Source: Clytia hemisphaerica (lineage: Eukaryota; Cnidaria; Hydrozoa; Leptothecata; Clytiidae). Taken from it: a DNA stretch of 64,000 nucleotides. The notes beneath the pieces were generated by a model that did no database searches, was not told the DNA's origin, and saw nothing but the letters and a program-made list of their open reading frames with translations. The translations under genes were made by a program, and so were the position numbers. The first letter of the stretch is position 1, and each line of letters begins with the position of its first letter. The DNA lies in NCBI GenBank assembly GCA_902728285.1, contig CACVBU010000052.1, positions 124,001-188,000 of the forward strand, read 5' to 3'. Shown piece after piece: positions 1 through 11,587 of this stretch.

Positions 1-290
1 CTGGTGTTATTAAAAGAACTGCTCCTATGGGTCCCAGTCACCAATTTGTGTTAGGGTTTTCCTAACCAAACGCAAACAAGTAATTGTAGTTGATGAAACC
101 TCTGAAGCAGCTGAGACAATTTCTGGTGTCCCTCAAGTCTCAGTTTTTTATCTATTATGGTTGAGTTACAGGAGGCTCTGGGAGCCCATTCTCGCAACTA
201 TCATAGTGTGGAAAGGGGTCTGATCCCCACCTTCTTAAATGATCCCCCCCTTCTTGGCATCCCCCCCCCAACCTTTAAAAATGCCTATCC
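1..290. other. No gene recognised
   Basis: AT-rich sequence without a credible coding frame. C-tracts near 241-275 resemble a stretch at 2157-2190, where a CCTTCTTAAAYGATCCCCCC-like string recurs in the same orientation. The short open frames here are interrupted by homopolymer C runs and show no protein family features. Confidence 0.5.
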
Positions 291-294
291 CCCA

Positions 295-2005
295 AGAGTG
301 GGGGGGTTTTCAGGGGTCTTAAATACCGTCATACCGACAAAAGTTTGGGTCAAATACCGTAATACCGTCGGTGAAGGAAGCCTAATACCGATACCAATAT
401 TATATTTATGTTTTTTTTTCAAAAATAATGAATTTTCAGTTATCAAATCTATTGTGTAGTAGTAACAAATTAGAAACTGTACAAACAAGTCTTGTACAAC
501 TTTATGAGGCCCCCCAGTCAACCCTCAATTCAGGTATTCACGGACAAATTTTGGTTAATTCACGTATTGACGCGCAAAAAAGACTATTTTAACGTTCACG
601 CACCAATTTTGCTTTTATATCTTTGGTTAAACGATTGTGACCTTATTGGGGTAAATTCAACCTTTTTATGGTCTCTTTTAAACAGATTGACCTACTGTAT
701 TCTTATACCAAACATTTTCGCCAATATATAAAGTTTTTTGCTAGGTTTGTGACCTTATTCTCGATATCGTCGACTTTTTAAGGCCTCTTTTACAGCTATT
801 TGAGCTTTCATAAAGCAATATTTTAGGTCTACCGCGCCAAAGTTACTTGCTTGTTACGGGAGGCAAATGCAAATTTAAGCCTTTCCCCCAATAATTTCTT
901 CCTCGCAGACCCGTAAGATGTCTTTTATATTGAGAATTAATTTATAGAATCGTGGTTTTGGCCAATCATGGTCTGAGAAGCCGTAGACTTCAACACAGGC
1001 TTCATAGAGGTGGTACTGTGGTGCAACTAAAGGACGCGAAATCTAAAGTTTACCAACCCCTATCAGAGGAAAAAAAATAAATGGAAAATAAGAACGCGAG
1101 CGAAGCAGGCGCAAAAATTTTTCGACAATTTTCGCTCTCCTTTGTTATTGAAAAACGGCCTTATTACGCTATTGTTAGCCAAGTATGCCTTGTTTGGTCA
1201 CACAATTTTTCATTTTATTTAACACTGACCATTTATTGTTGGCAAAAATATGGTACGGCGAGCGACGTACCTGCCGTACCCGGTGCGGCGTTCTAAGAGT
1301 TTCGCCCAAGAAAAAATTTAAAATTTAGAATGCCTAGATTGCCTGAAAACGCATCATGTGCATCATGATGTGAATTATTTATTAATCGTTCGATGCTGCA
1401 CAGATGCTTTTAGAACTACCTACTTTTACTAATTATCGAAGGAGTGAATACCGCCTTTACTGTTTCTAAGTTACTGTAGTATTAGTGTATTGTATTGTAG
1501 TAGCAATACAAGTGAATACGGATAGACAACCATATCATTTAGTGCTGACGGCTGCTGACGGAAAATTTTTTATCTAGACTCATTCGTTGGATGCAGTATT
1601 ATAAGTATAAAAGTTGTCATTAAAAAATGCGTCAGCAGAAAAATAACGAAAATATTTGTTTAGATATCTTAAAGTTTTGCTTATTTTGAATAACCTCACC
1701 AGGACAATAAGTCAATAGGTCATCCAAGATTTTACTGGTTAAAATAGCGGAATAGACTTATCTTTTTTTAAAATTTTTCTGCATGAAACTCATGAAACTA
1801 AAAGGTAAATAGTTTTATACCGAAATACTGTTTTTTATTGATAAAAATATCGAAATACCGACAAAAAAACAGGCAATTTACCGATACCGGTAGAAAATGA
1901 AATACTGTAATCCCGTCTTTTTTTCTCGTAATACCGATTTACCGGGGGTAAAAAGGCCCAATACCGTCATACCGTAAAAGTGAAAATCCCCCCCCAAGAG
2001 TTTTG
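295..2005. mobile_element. G-tract-bounded, ATACCG-rich repeat element
   Basis: Both ends carry a G/C homopolymer next to TTTTCA: GGGGGGGTTTTCA at about 305, and its inverted counterpart at about 1981-2000. Just inside both ends are tandem ATACCGTCATACCG-like strings in direct orientation (about 325-390 and 1815-1970). The same ATACCG-type motif occurs at 10375-10590 and 15055-15285 inside the Polinton-like inverted repeats, so it is a dispersed family. The interior (about 400-1800) has no credible gene. Boundaries are approximate, and it could be two related short repeats rather than one element. Confidence 0.4.
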
Positions 2006-2214
2006 GGCTAGATTATTTATGGTAAAAAGGGAAGGGAAACAGTAAAGAAAAATTATATCTGGCAAATATAGTACCACTTTTTAGTGAAAATAAAGAACTT
2101 CCTTTCATGCAGACCAAATTTCATCAGTGCTGGAAAATAATCTACAATATTTGTAAGCCCCCCCTTCTTAAACGATCCCCCCTTTTTAATGAAAATTTCT
2201 GAAGAAACCCCCAA

Positions 2215-2406
2215 ACTATGACTATAGATGCTTTGAGTAAGCATCCCGTCAGCACCTTGAATTGACTACCCAATTCCCCTCACATGGCATGGGTTGACCC
2301 GGGCGAAGGTTTGTTCACTTGCCAAGTGAACCGTTGTGAGTGGGAATCAAACCTTGGTCGCCTGTACAGGAATCAAGGTTGATGCCCACTATACCACAAC
2401 GCCTCT
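2215..2406 (-). mobile_element. tRNA-derived SINE head
   Basis: On the minus strand, 2401-2332 folds like a tRNA. It has an acceptor-like pair CGTTGTG/CACAACG. It has an A-box TGGTATAGTGG (2385-2395) matching TRGYNNARNGG, and a B-box GGTTTGATTCC (2343-2353) close to GGTTCRANTCC. The spacing is that of a tRNA pol III promoter. The sequence continues beyond the tRNA part into a non-tRNA body with a GTTCACTTGGCAAGTGAAC palindrome (about 2313-2331), as expected of a SINE rather than a functional tRNA. The tail is not obvious. The A-box is closest to Gly/Glu/Asp-type tRNAs. Confidence 0.7.
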
Positions 2407-2407
2407 T

Positions 2408-2945
2408 CAGTAAAGTCTTTAATCATCCCCCATTTAGACTATTGTTCCCAGCTTTGGAACCCACAGGAAAGGAGCCTGATCCAAGGAATTGAGGCTGTTC
2501 AAAGATCATTTACACGGCAAATCACCGATCAAAGCATTGAGCTACTGGGAAAGACGAAGGAGTTTCGAATGTATTCTTTGCAACGAAGGAGGGAAAGATA
2601 TAATTATCATCTATACTTGGCGCATCCTAGAAGCTTAGTTTCAAATATTGCAATTGATTATGAAATGTTTCATATAACATGACATCTTTGTCCCTTGTCT
2701 TGAAAGCTGAAGATGCCTTTATTCTCTGTTCAGAGCTCAAAGATTTGAGAATTCTTACAAAATGTAAAAAAACTGATTTAAAAAAAACTTGATTATTACT
2801 TGCGTACTGTCCTAGATGAACCTCTTGTTTCAGGCTATATAAACTTGAGGAGAGCTAAGACGAACAGTATTGCACACATGGCACTGGTCTCAACGAGATG
2901 AGTGGATGCCACAGAGCGTTGAACTACTTCCAAGTATTCCAAGTA
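2408..2945 (+). pseudogene. Non-LTR retrotransposon (LINE) RT C-terminal remnant
   Basis: Conceptual translation of about 2410-2650 gives the post-catalytic region seen in many jockey/CR1/RTE-like reverse transcriptases: a PHLDYCSQLW core, then EAVQRSFTRQI and YSLQRRRERY segments. Later codons (about 2810-2900) resemble the usual tail ahead of the stop. The frame is broken by stops and the catalytic domain is absent, so this is a 5'-truncated, decayed copy. It lies immediately beside the SINE head. Clade assignment within the LINEs is inference. Confidence 0.75.
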
Positions 2946-4980
2946 AATATTGTCCCAAAACCATAGGTAACATGGTTTTGGCTTTTAAATGTTTTTGGGC
3001 CCATTATTATTTATTATCATGATCACCAGCAATGCTTTTTGAAAATATTTAACATTAAATGTAAAAGCCAGTTTTGAATCAAAATTTTGAAATAACACTT
3101 GTCTTAACCATACAAAAATGATTTTTTATTCTGATTGACTTCATTGTGTGCTTTCAACACATTTATGCCTGGCTTTGTTTTCCATGTTTAGGTCATATTC
3201 ATCTGTTACGTACGGCTTAAAAAATAGACTTGTTGACAAAACGTAAACGGTCATAACTTTTTTTTTATTGCTTAAACAATATTTTGCCCGGCAAACTGAG
3301 GGTTAGATGACCCATATATAAAAGATTGTTTTCAGATATAAAGATGTTTGAAATGTTTGAAATTTTTTTCAAAGAATTTTCTATTTTTTTCGTGGCAATA
3401 TGGGGACCGGGACCCCGGGATCACTAGCTAGACATTTCTAGAGTACAAGGCTAGAGTGTAGTGTATGAATTATGGCTTGTGTTGTCAATGCCTACACTAG
3501 ACAGAGGCATGCACTTGCACTGGACAACTTCATGCACTGGACACTTTTGTCCAATGTTTTTTGTGATCACCAGGCATAATTTTATCACCAGTCACCATAC
3601 ACCTGGTTCTAGACAGAAGACACATTCCTAGATATTATGAATACTGTACTGTAAAGTCAAAGTTATATTCATTTATCCAGACGATTGTAATCAGTTTAAA
3701 ATTGATTATCGATTTTAATCAATAGCTAATCGATAAATAATTGATGGATTAGTTACCTATTAGAATCAAATCAATAACTTATATCGACACAATGTCTAAA
3801 AAATTGTGAATATTTATTTAATTTATTGATTAGCTATCAATTAAAATCAATCAGCTATTGAGTTGCATTGAAAAATTGGTTTGATGATGAATTGTCGTTC
3901 ATGCGTGCAGGCGGCATAGGAACTATTAGTACTCCAAAAACAACTTTTCATTTCTTATTAACATTATAGTTATTATTATAAACGTGTTTTATTATAGAGA
4001 TAAAACCATAAGTGCATTCAAAGGGCGATAAAAAGCAAGAGAAGAAATTAATCTCTTTCTTCATATAAAAACATTCAAGTGGTTGATACTCTTAAAAACT
4101 GTGTACGTCATTTTACATGTTTAAATTCGAAAAGTTATGACAAGGGCTTAATAAAAGCAATTTAGAATTGACTTATTTATCTTTTAAATCTTATGAAAAT
4201 TAGATTCCTTGTGGCTTTCCAGCTTTTTCCTGAAGAATTGTCATTTCTTCATTTCACTCCTCTTTACCATGACATTTTCTGAAATTGTCGAAAACTGGAT
4301 TGTTCCCCCATTGAGTGCGAGTAGGCTTCCACTCTACGCGGGAGTATGTGGTTCTCCTCCGTAACGTATTTTATATTTCCCAATGTTTCGTGCGCGTCTA
4401 TTGTCTTGTTTTATGTATTGTCTTTGTCTTGTCTTGTCCCTTGTGAATTTGTATTGTGACGTCACTTAATTGGATTTTGTAGGCGTTTTAAAATGTTATT
4501 TCTCTGAATGTTGTTTACTGAACTGTTGTATATTATTGTGAGTGCTGTGAGGGTGAAGTGAAAGAACTTTGGTATCTTAGTAAGTATTTTCTATGTTTGT
4601 GTATATGCTTAAGTTCTTTGTTGGGCTTGCGTCTTCTGTGTGTTTTCCAATGCTTCGTTTTCAGTGTGCTTCGTTTAGGTTTTGTTTGGGGGTTTGTGTC
4701 TTTTCTGTTTGCCAGCATTTCGTTTCTTTTGGGTCTAACTTAGGATATTTTCAGTTTCTTGTAACTAGTTTATGGCAAGTTTTCTAACTTCTAATTTTGT
4801 GCATTCGTTTTAGCGTCCCTGAAATATATGGTCAGAATATACTCATTGGGCTCAGTGATATATTCCTCGCTACTGCGTTAGCAGTAACAGTAAAATACTA
4901 AAAGTTAAAGTAGCTTGTCATCTAGTACTCACCTTTTCGTTATGTCATACATTCAGTCAGAAAGAGGCAGCAGTAAAAGG
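2946..4980. other. Gene-free AT-rich stretch
   Basis: No credible coding region. The overlapping short frames around 4533-4787 fall in low-complexity T/G-rich DNA and have no family features. The only structure I see is the AT-rich inverted repeat at 3698-3860. Confidence 0.5.
3698..3860. repeat. AT-rich imperfect inverted repeat
   Basis: A roughly 40-nt arm at 3698-3738 (AATTGATTATCGATTTTAAT core) pairs imperfectly with 3821-3860 (TTAAAATCAATCAGCTATTG core) across about 80 nt of similar AATCGAT-rich sequence. It may be a decayed small MITE or simply low-complexity DNA. Confidence 0.45.
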
Positions 4981-6370
4981 CAGCGGCGGATTTGAGGGGG
5001 CTCAAATGGTTCAGCTGAACCACCCCAACCCTTTTAGTACAAAAACAAAGACCCTTTCTTCAAGTGAAATCTAGTTTTCTGATCGGAACTGATTTTTCTT
5101 TTTGGTCATATCTCGATATTATTTTACCAGGGGTTGTATGCATGTGGTGTGCGTTTCCGTGGTGTGCACGACAAACTTAGCTTTTTCCGCGCTAAAAAAT
5201 CTTTAGGTTATGTTGTGTGTACGGCGTAGCTAGCTTTCCCGCGCTGTAAAAAATCTTTGTTATGACTTTTTTTTGCGGGATTAATATCTAGCGGCGTTCT
5301 GTGCTAGGAAAATCTTTGATTTTAAACCTGGTTCAGAAAATGCATCCAGTGAAATGGCAAATTTGAGGTGGTTCAAGGAAATTTCTCGAAGACCGACCGT
5401 TTTGAGCGTAAAAGATTCTCCTACAAAAATAACTTTCAGTCGCATGTCGTCACCGGCAAAATATTGAAATGATTTGAAGGGTAGCCATTCGTACGGAAAA
5501 CGACCTTACTTCTTTGCAAGCGTTCAATGCAGTGTTTTAAAGAAAGGAATTGAAGTCCTGAAAAGTGGTAATAATCAGGCAATTACTTATCTTTTTGAGG
5601 ACATTTTTTGTTCAATTTTAATCAGTAAATTTGAGAATCCCACAACAATATCAATCAATGTATGATGATTTTGACAAAGACTCTGTGTGATGGAATTTTC
5701 ATCTGCTTTTTGTTTGATGTGGTGAAGAGTGACAAAAGAAATTTATCTTTAGAAGAAAAGCATTCATACCAACAAAAACAAAATTAAATCAATTTTGCTT
5801 CATAAATGAAGTTTGGAATTTATTTATGGGAAAGGACTTATTTGTGAATATTTGGTGGAAGTTTATCGTGTCTTGAATATAATCACGAGTTTACGTTTGG
5901 CTCTTCTCCCATCATCGGGCATCGGGAATATCACGGGGAAAAATCTACCTAGCTACATATGGATCACGAGATTTGCGATTGGCTACGTTTTGAGAGATTC
6001 TTCTCCCATCATTGGACATTGATGAATTTCACATTGCTACGTTTCGAGAGATTCTTCTCCCATCATTGGACATTGATGAATTATAGAAAAAAAAAATTGT
6101 TTTATAACAGAGACTGGAAGAAAGGTTAGGGAACAACATTTTAGCAATTTGATTGAATTTGGTTGAAGAATGAAATTTCTGGAAAGGTGAACCTTCATGC
6201 ATGCTTCAAGATAATGTGATGCGAGGAAATATTTTTGGTTTCGTCATGTCATAAGAAGAGTTCATACCACTTTATACTTGCAAAACAAAACTAAGATTAC
6301 TTTTACGTGATCATATGAAAATATGGTGTACTTTTATACAAAAAGAGACATTGGTGACCTCTGAAAAAAT
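4981..6370. other. Gene-free stretch with a short tandem duplication
   Basis: No convincing gene. At 4981 the sequence CAGCGGCGGATTTGAGGGGG resembles hAT-type transposon termini, but no matching opposite end was found. At 5979-6080 a unit of about 50 bp is repeated twice. No LTR of the downstream BEL element could be delimited here. Confidence 0.45.
5979..6080. repeat. Two-copy tandem duplication, about 50 bp unit
   Basis: The string GAGAGATTCTTCTCCCATCA followed by TTGGACATTGATGAATT appears twice in direct orientation, with near identity. Confidence 0.7.
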
Positions 6371-6387
6371 CCAAAATCAAGAGTGAG

Positions 6388-6858
6388 ATGCCAAGAGAGA
6401 GGTATTTCAAGTCATACGATGTGCCCAAGGAAAGATACTTCAAGTCGTTAAAAGTACCCGAAGAGAGATACATCAAGTCGTACGATGTGCCCAAACAGAA
6501 GACTACATTACGTCAGCAACCCAAGATTACAGTTGAGACAGGGGTTACACAGAAGGATGAAGTCAAGCAAATCCAGCAGATTGAGAGTCATGATTAATGT
6601 GCTAACATAGGAGAAATTTTGAGACATATCCAAGCACCACCTGTTGAGTTAGATGTATTCAGTATTCAGATGTATCCTAACTTCATTGCAACCTTCACCG
6701 AGGTGGTTGATTCAACTATTACAAATCCAAGAGGAAGACTTGTCAGATTAATTCAGTCCTTGAAGGATGAGGCTAAGGAGCTAGCTGAATCGTGCAATCA
6801 TCTTCCAGCAGCTGAAGGTTATGCAAGAGCAAGATCTTCTGGACAAGCAATACGGTGA
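6388..6858 (+). pseudogene. BEL/Pao gag N-terminal remnant
   Basis: Two short frames lie ahead of the main gag. At 6388-6597 a threefold repeat of an ERYFKSYDVP-like decapeptide is followed by a Lys/Gln-rich tail. At 6619-6858 the segment LVRLIQSLKDEAKELAESCN matches the style of the DUF1759 gag region of BEL elements. Both end in stops before the next frame at 6907, and there is no clear single start codon. I read them as parts of one degenerate gag. Confidence 0.6.
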
Positions 6859-6906
6859 CCGATATCGTATACTCAGTCATTACAGGAGCTTAAACAGTGA
6901 CCGAAA

Positions 6907-8289
6907 TTGAGGTCAAGTGACGCTAAAGGCTTCAGACGTTTCTACAGTTGCCTGATGAAGTACAAGACAACCATGCTATCCATGAAGTCACAGAGTCTTG
7001 CTGACAACCCAGAAATCATTCAGAAGTTACAACTTATCTTACCACCGCATCTCCAAGAAAGATGGAACAGAAAGAGTTATCAAGTCCGAAAGAATAGACA
7101 CACCGAGGCAGGTCTAGACGAGTTCATCGCATTCGTTGAAGAGGAGACAGCCTTGATAAACTATCCAAACTATTCAAGGCTAGCATTACAAGATTTCAAG
7201 GAGGAGACAACGCCCAGGCAAGGGCAAAAGAAAGGAAGAGATTTCAAGTCTTTTCGAACGTCACCAAAACCTTCGCGTTGTCAAATGTGCGAGGAGATTC
7301 ATGACCTTGACAAGTGCGAGAAATACCTGCAACTTCCAGTCAGCGAGAGGAGAAAATGGCTGTACAGAAAACAGTTATGCTTCGGTTGCTATAATCCAAG
7401 TGATGAGACCCATCAAGCTAGATCGTGTACGAGGAAAAGGAAGTGTGAAACTTGTAAAGGTGATCATCCTACAGGGTTGCATGGATACCGGAGAAGACTA
7501 AAACCACCTGAAAGAAAGAATGCCAATCAAGAACCGTCTGAACAGACCCAACAGCCAGTACCAGACCAACTCCCTTCTGAAGTTTCATCTCCACTCGTTG
7601 TATCCTTTGCAAAGCTTGACATGGAAGCCACCAGTCTCAACGTGGTGTTAGTTCGAATAACACATCCATCATCTGACGTCGTTGTCATCACCAAAGCGTT
7701 GCTGGACACTGGTAGTCTAGGGACCTTCATCCACGAAAAGTTACTTGAGCAGCTGAAAGCTCCATCTGTATCAACTTCGATCTCCATCCAAACGATGAAT
7801 GGTGTTACCACCGAATCGTGTCGAAGTATCAACAATCTCCAGATATCATCACATTTCGACCACAAGACCAAGATCCAACTTCCAAAGACGTATAGTAGAT
7901 CTTTCATCCCTGTCGACAAAGATGAAAGTCCGTCTCCAAGTAAGCTTCGAAGATGGACGTACTTAGAGAAAATCCATCCATTCTTGCAGCAAGACGATGA
8001 CGATCTAGATGTTGGACTTCTCATTGGAAGAAATTACCCACGTGCCCTAGAACCAATAGAAGTAATTCCATGCCAGGATGATGGACCATATGCCTTCCGA
8101 TCGGCTTTGGGATGGTGTGTCACTGGGCCGATCGTCACCAATTCTTCAAGCCAAAGATCAACACGATGCAACTTTATCGCGTTCTCCGAAGGCAAGAGAC
8201 CAACACTTTTTGTCTTTGAAGATAAGATCAAAGAAGTCGGGCTGAAAGAAACGATGCTACAGATGCTACAAATGGATTTCTCTGAATAA
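6907..8289 (+). pseudogene. BEL/Pao gag C-terminus with zinc knuckles and aspartic protease
   Basis: This 460-codon open frame is the best preserved part of the element. Residues about 125-200 hold Cys/His clusters: CQMCEEIHDLDKC, a central CFGCYN, and CETCKGDHPTGLH. These are the knuckle types of BEL Gag-Pol. Around residues 272-290, ALLDTGSLGTF carries the D-T/S-G motif of a retropepsin-like protease (DUF1758 type). The stretch near residues 340-400 resembles the protease-RT spacer, with DVGLLIGRNYP. The listed start is not an ATG and the frame probably continued from upstream gag. It ends in a stop just before the RT frame. Role in an intact element: capsid/nucleic-acid binding and polyprotein processing. 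Confidence 0.85.
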
Positions 8290-8313
8290 TCAAAACCAGG
8301 AGACCTCGAACGA

Positions 8314-9347
8314 ATGTCGATCGACAATAAACAAATCCTCGAGCTGATGGACAACGAGGTGAAGTTCTTCGATGGACATTACGAGCTTCCATTGCCAATG
8401 AAGAATCCTGACGTACAAGTTCCGAATAATAGGATCCAAGCTGTCAAACGTGCACGCAGTCTCAAACGTAAACTTCAGAAAGACAAAAGGATGTACAACG
8501 ATTATTGCACCTTCATGAACAAACTCTTTGATAAATCGTACGCCAAGAAAGTTACAAGCGAGAGTATCGATTGAAAGACTTGGTACCTACTACACCACGG
8601 AATCTACCATCCCAAAAAGCCAGAACAGATACGAGTCATTTTCGATTGCAGTGCGACGTACGGTGGTGTTTCGCTTAACTCGATGCTTCTGCAAGGACCA
8701 GATCTTACGAATCAGATTGTAGGAGTGCTGTCAAGATTTCAAGAAGAGCAAATTGCGTTAGTTGCAGATATCGAAAGCATGTTTTATCAAGTCAGAGTAC
8801 CCGTTGAACAACAAGACATGCTACGTTTCATTTGGTGGCCGAAAGGTAATCTTGATGCAGAACCCGAAGATTACAATGTGTGTTCATTTATTCGGATGAA
8901 CACATTCCCCAAGCACTTGTAATTACGCCCTTCGACGAACAGCTATCGATATCGAGAAAGAATTCGGCAAAGAAGCAGCATCCACCCTTATTTTTCGAAA
9001 TTTCTACGTCGACGACATGTTGAAAGGAGCAACCAATATCGAATCAACCGTCAAACTCCAACGCAACGTCAAAAGAATGTGTGCAGCCGGAGGTTTCAAT
9101 CTCACCCAATTCATGAGCAGCTCAAGAGATGTGCTAGACGAAATCCCAGCTCTGACATCAGAGCAAAAGGAATCCAAGACGTTGACCTCTCAATCCAGCC
9201 TCTACCTATCGAAAGAGCCCTTGGAGTCAGTTGGTGTGTCGAGACAGACTCCTTTTGTTTTCGAATCGTATTGAAAGACACTCCTTTGACCAGACAAGGA
9301 ATTTTGGCATCTATCAGTTCGGTGTATCCCCTTGGATTTGGTGGCCC
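8314..9347 (+). pseudogene. BEL/Pao reverse transcriptase and start of RNase H, frameshifted
   Basis: Pieces in three frames add up to a Pao-type RT. They are a pre-RT region ending near 8570, IYHPKKPEQIRVIFDCSA (about 8600-8655), LLQGPDLTNQIVGVL (8683 on), VADIESMFYQVRVP with the first catalytic Asp (about 8762), LRFIWWPKG, and the catalytic box FYVDDML at about 9002-9022. Frameshifts or stops occur near 8575, around 8900-8930 and near 9165. The last codons before 9348 lead into the RNase H/peptidase-like part that resumes at 16197. Not functional. Confidence 0.85.
9342..9347. repeat. Left target-site duplication TGGCCC
   Basis: TGGCCC immediately precedes the AGT terminus at 9348 and is repeated immediately after the ACT terminus at 16191-16196. 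Six-bp duplications are characteristic of Polintons/Mavericks. Removing the element and one copy restores the BEL reading frame. Confidence 0.9.
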
Positions 9348-9482
9348 AGTAGGTAGAAAAGGAGAGTTTAAACACAATGGGTATTGTTTAACATGAATAG
9401 TAAAAATGAATAGGCATTGTGATAAAATAGAAAATGAATGGGTATTGTTAACATGAATAGGAGAGTTTGAACACAATGGGTA

Positions 9483-9600
9483 TTGTTAACATGAGCAGAA
9501 ATGAAAAGGCATTGTGTTAGAGCAGAAATGAATAGGCATTGTGTTAGAGCAGAAATGAATAGGCATTGTGTTAGAGCAGAAATGAATAGGCATTGTGTTT
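9483..9600. repeat. 27-bp minisatellite, outer block
   Basis: Repeats of a 27-bp unit built on GAGCAGAAATGAATAGGCAT followed by TGTGTTA, about four units. The unit length is a multiple of three, so spurious long open frames appear on both strands. Confidence 0.85.
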
Positions 9601-9940
9601 ACTTTATCTCAATAATATTAAAACAAAAGGGGTATGGATCGAACTAAAAATGAATGGCTTTTATGCTCAAGATGTCTATAAGCAGAAATGGATAGGCATT
9701 GTGTTAGCCCAAAAATGAATAGGCATTGTGTTAGACCAAAAATGAATAAGCATTGTTTTATATTGCGCTTTGATTAAAACACTAAACATGAGCAGAAATG
9801 GATAGGCATTGTGTTAGAATAGAAATGGATAGGTATTGTGTTTACTTTAAGTCGTTAAATTTAAAACGACGAGGTATGTGTAGAGCTGAAAATGAATAAG
9901 CATTGTTTTATATTGCGCTTTGATTAAAACACTAACATGA

Positions 9941-10240
9941 GCAGAAAAGAATAGGCATTGTGTTAGAGCAGAAATGAATAGGCATTGTGTTAGAGCAGAA
10001 ATGAATAGGCATTGTGTTAGAGCAGAACTGAATAGGTATTGTGTTAGAGCAGAAATGAATAGGTATTGTGTTAGAGCAGAAATGAATAGGCATTGTGTTA
10101 GAGCAGAACTGAATAGGTATTGTGTTAGAGCAGAAATGAATAGGTATTGTGTTAGAGCAGAAATGAATAGGCATTGTGTTAGAGCAGAAATCAATAGGTA
10201 TTGTGTTAACATGAGCAGAAATGAATAGGCATTGTGTTTA
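9941..10240. repeat. 27-bp minisatellite, inner block
   Basis: About ten tandem 27-bp units like the outer block, with A/C and C/T variants (GAGCAGAACTGAATAGGTAT type) alternating. The matching block in the right arm (15400-15600) has fewer units, so copy number differs between the two arms. Confidence 0.9.
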
Positions 10241-10374
10241 CTTTCAATCATTAAATTTTAAAACGACAAGGCATGAGAAGAGCTGAAAATGAATAAGCAT
10301 TGTTTAAAGTAAATCAAGATATAATTTTTGTGCTTCGATTAAAACACAACCTATAAAAGGAGGTTTGTAGGGGT

Positions 10375-10590
10375 TCGAAATACCGTTTTCCCGTCAAAAT
10401 TTTTGCTAAATCCTGGAATCCCGAAAATTGAAAAAAAATAATAACACCGTCACACCGGTTTGTACAGGTTCAAATACCGGCATAATGACAAAAAATAAGA
10501 CCAAATACTGTCACCATCTGATTTTAAAATACCGTTTTCCCGTACTAAAAAAGGGCCAATCCCGTCACACCGTTAAAATACAACCCCCCT
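10375..10590. repeat. ATACCG-rich repeat block in left arm
   Basis: Contains AATACCGTTTTCCCGT twice and several CCGTCACACCG motifs, related to the repeat at 295-2005. It is mirrored at 15055-15285 in the right arm. It therefore entered the element before the arms were last homogenised, or was copied from arm to arm. Confidence 0.65.
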
Positions 10591-10764
10591 CCATAAAAGG
10601 ATGAAAATTGCTCATGTTTTTTCTCAGTTTTTACCTTTTCAAAGCTGGAGAGCCGTTAAAGGAATAAACAAAATGGCGACAAGGCATCATACGAAACGCC
10701 GAAGCGTTCCCCGCCCAGCGATTTCAGTTAATGATGTGAATTGGAAGAAAAATACAAGGGATTA

Positions 10765-11272
10765 TCTAATCTCAAATGAGGATTAGTTGATACCAAAGAG
10801 GAATTAGGTAATCTAATAAAGGGATTCGGTAATCTCTAAAAGATTTACTTGAATCAGGTAATTACAAAGAGGGATTAGGAAATCTTATAATATGGGTTAG
10901 GTGATCTGAGATAAGGATTAGCTTGAATTAGGTAAACCTAAACAGAGATTAAGTAATCACAAACATAGATTAAGTGAAGGATTAGGTAATCTTAAACAGG
11001 GATTAGGTGATCTCCAAAACATATTAACACGAATTCAGTATAATCCCAATTAAAGATTAGGTAATCTTAAACATGGATTAGGTGATCTCAAAAAGGATTG
11101 CCTTATATTAGATGATCCCAAAGAGGGATTAGGTAATCTTTAATATGGATTAGGTGATCTCAAAAAGGGTTGCCTTAGATTAGATAATCCCGAAGAGGGA
11201 TTAGGTAATCTTTAATATGGATTAGGTAATCCCAAACAAAATTAGGTGATAGTCCCAAGATGATTAATAAAA
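10765..11272. repeat. GATTAGGTAATC-type short repeats, left arm
   Basis: Dense near-tandem copies of GGATTAGGTAATCT and GGATTAGGTGATCT spaced by about 10-15 nt. The core GATTA-GG-TAATC is an imperfect palindrome. Mirrored in the right arm at 14451-14900, and partly duplicated at 12428-12715 and 13790-14221. Confidence 0.85.
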
Positions 11273-11587
11273 CAGCAAAAAAGAACTTTTAAATGATGAA
11301 CACTGGGTAATGAACTGAAAAAGAAGATTTTACAATCAAAAATTTTAAAATAGAATTTATCACGATGTATCTCTTTGTATTAAGAAAAAAAAATTATTCA
11401 TTTGAAATGCTTAATGATTGTTTGTTATATTTTTTGTTCGGTTGTATTATTATACGCATGAGTGAATAAGCTGAAAAAGAAAAATTGCAGCGATAGTTTT
11501 GAAATCAAATCAAAACAAAAAGAATATACATTCATCGAATTTTTTTAAATACGTTTCGAAGTTTTATTAAGGCAAGCTAAAATTAAA
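11273..11587. other. Spacer between left repeat and first ORF
   Basis: AT-rich sequence with no gene or repeat that I can recognise. It may hold the promoter of the small ORF at 11588. Confidence 0.4.

Larger units (their letters stand above)
9348..11272. repeat. Polinton-like left terminal inverted repeat
   Basis: Reads as the reverse complement of 14451-16190. The order from the end is a terminal 50 bp, a minisatellite (9483-9600), a unique block, a second minisatellite (about 9941-10240), an ATACCG-rich block (10375-10590), a block around 10600-10740 and GATTAGGTAATC-type repeats to about 11272. The left arm is longer mainly because it has more 27-bp units and one extra GATTAGG-repeat segment. 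Near identity of such long arms implies recent homogenisation or recent origin. Confidence 0.85.

Noticed and set aside
157..459. 100-codon frame at left edge
   Set aside because: Runs through homopolymer G/C tracts and ATACCG repeats; no protein features.
2332..2401. Functional tRNA gene
   Set aside because: A/B boxes are present, but the fold is imperfect and the sequence continues into a non-tRNA body; better explained as a SINE head.
4533..4787. Overlapping frames on both strands around 4.6 kb
   Set aside because: Low-complexity T/G-rich DNA, hydrophobic translation on one strand and Lys/His-rich on the other; no start context or family.
4981..5466. hAT-like transposon
   Set aside because: Only one terminus-like string (CAGCGGCGGATTTGAGGGGG); no inverted partner, no 8-bp duplication.
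6300..6390. 5' LTR of the BEL element
   Set aside because: No matching right-hand LTR or TG...CA pair could be found, because the element is truncated after the integrase N-terminus.
9847..10251. Long repetitive open frames on both strands
   Set aside because: The minisatellite unit is 27 bp, a multiple of three, so stop-free frames arise on both strands (also at 15364-15606). They are repeat artefacts.
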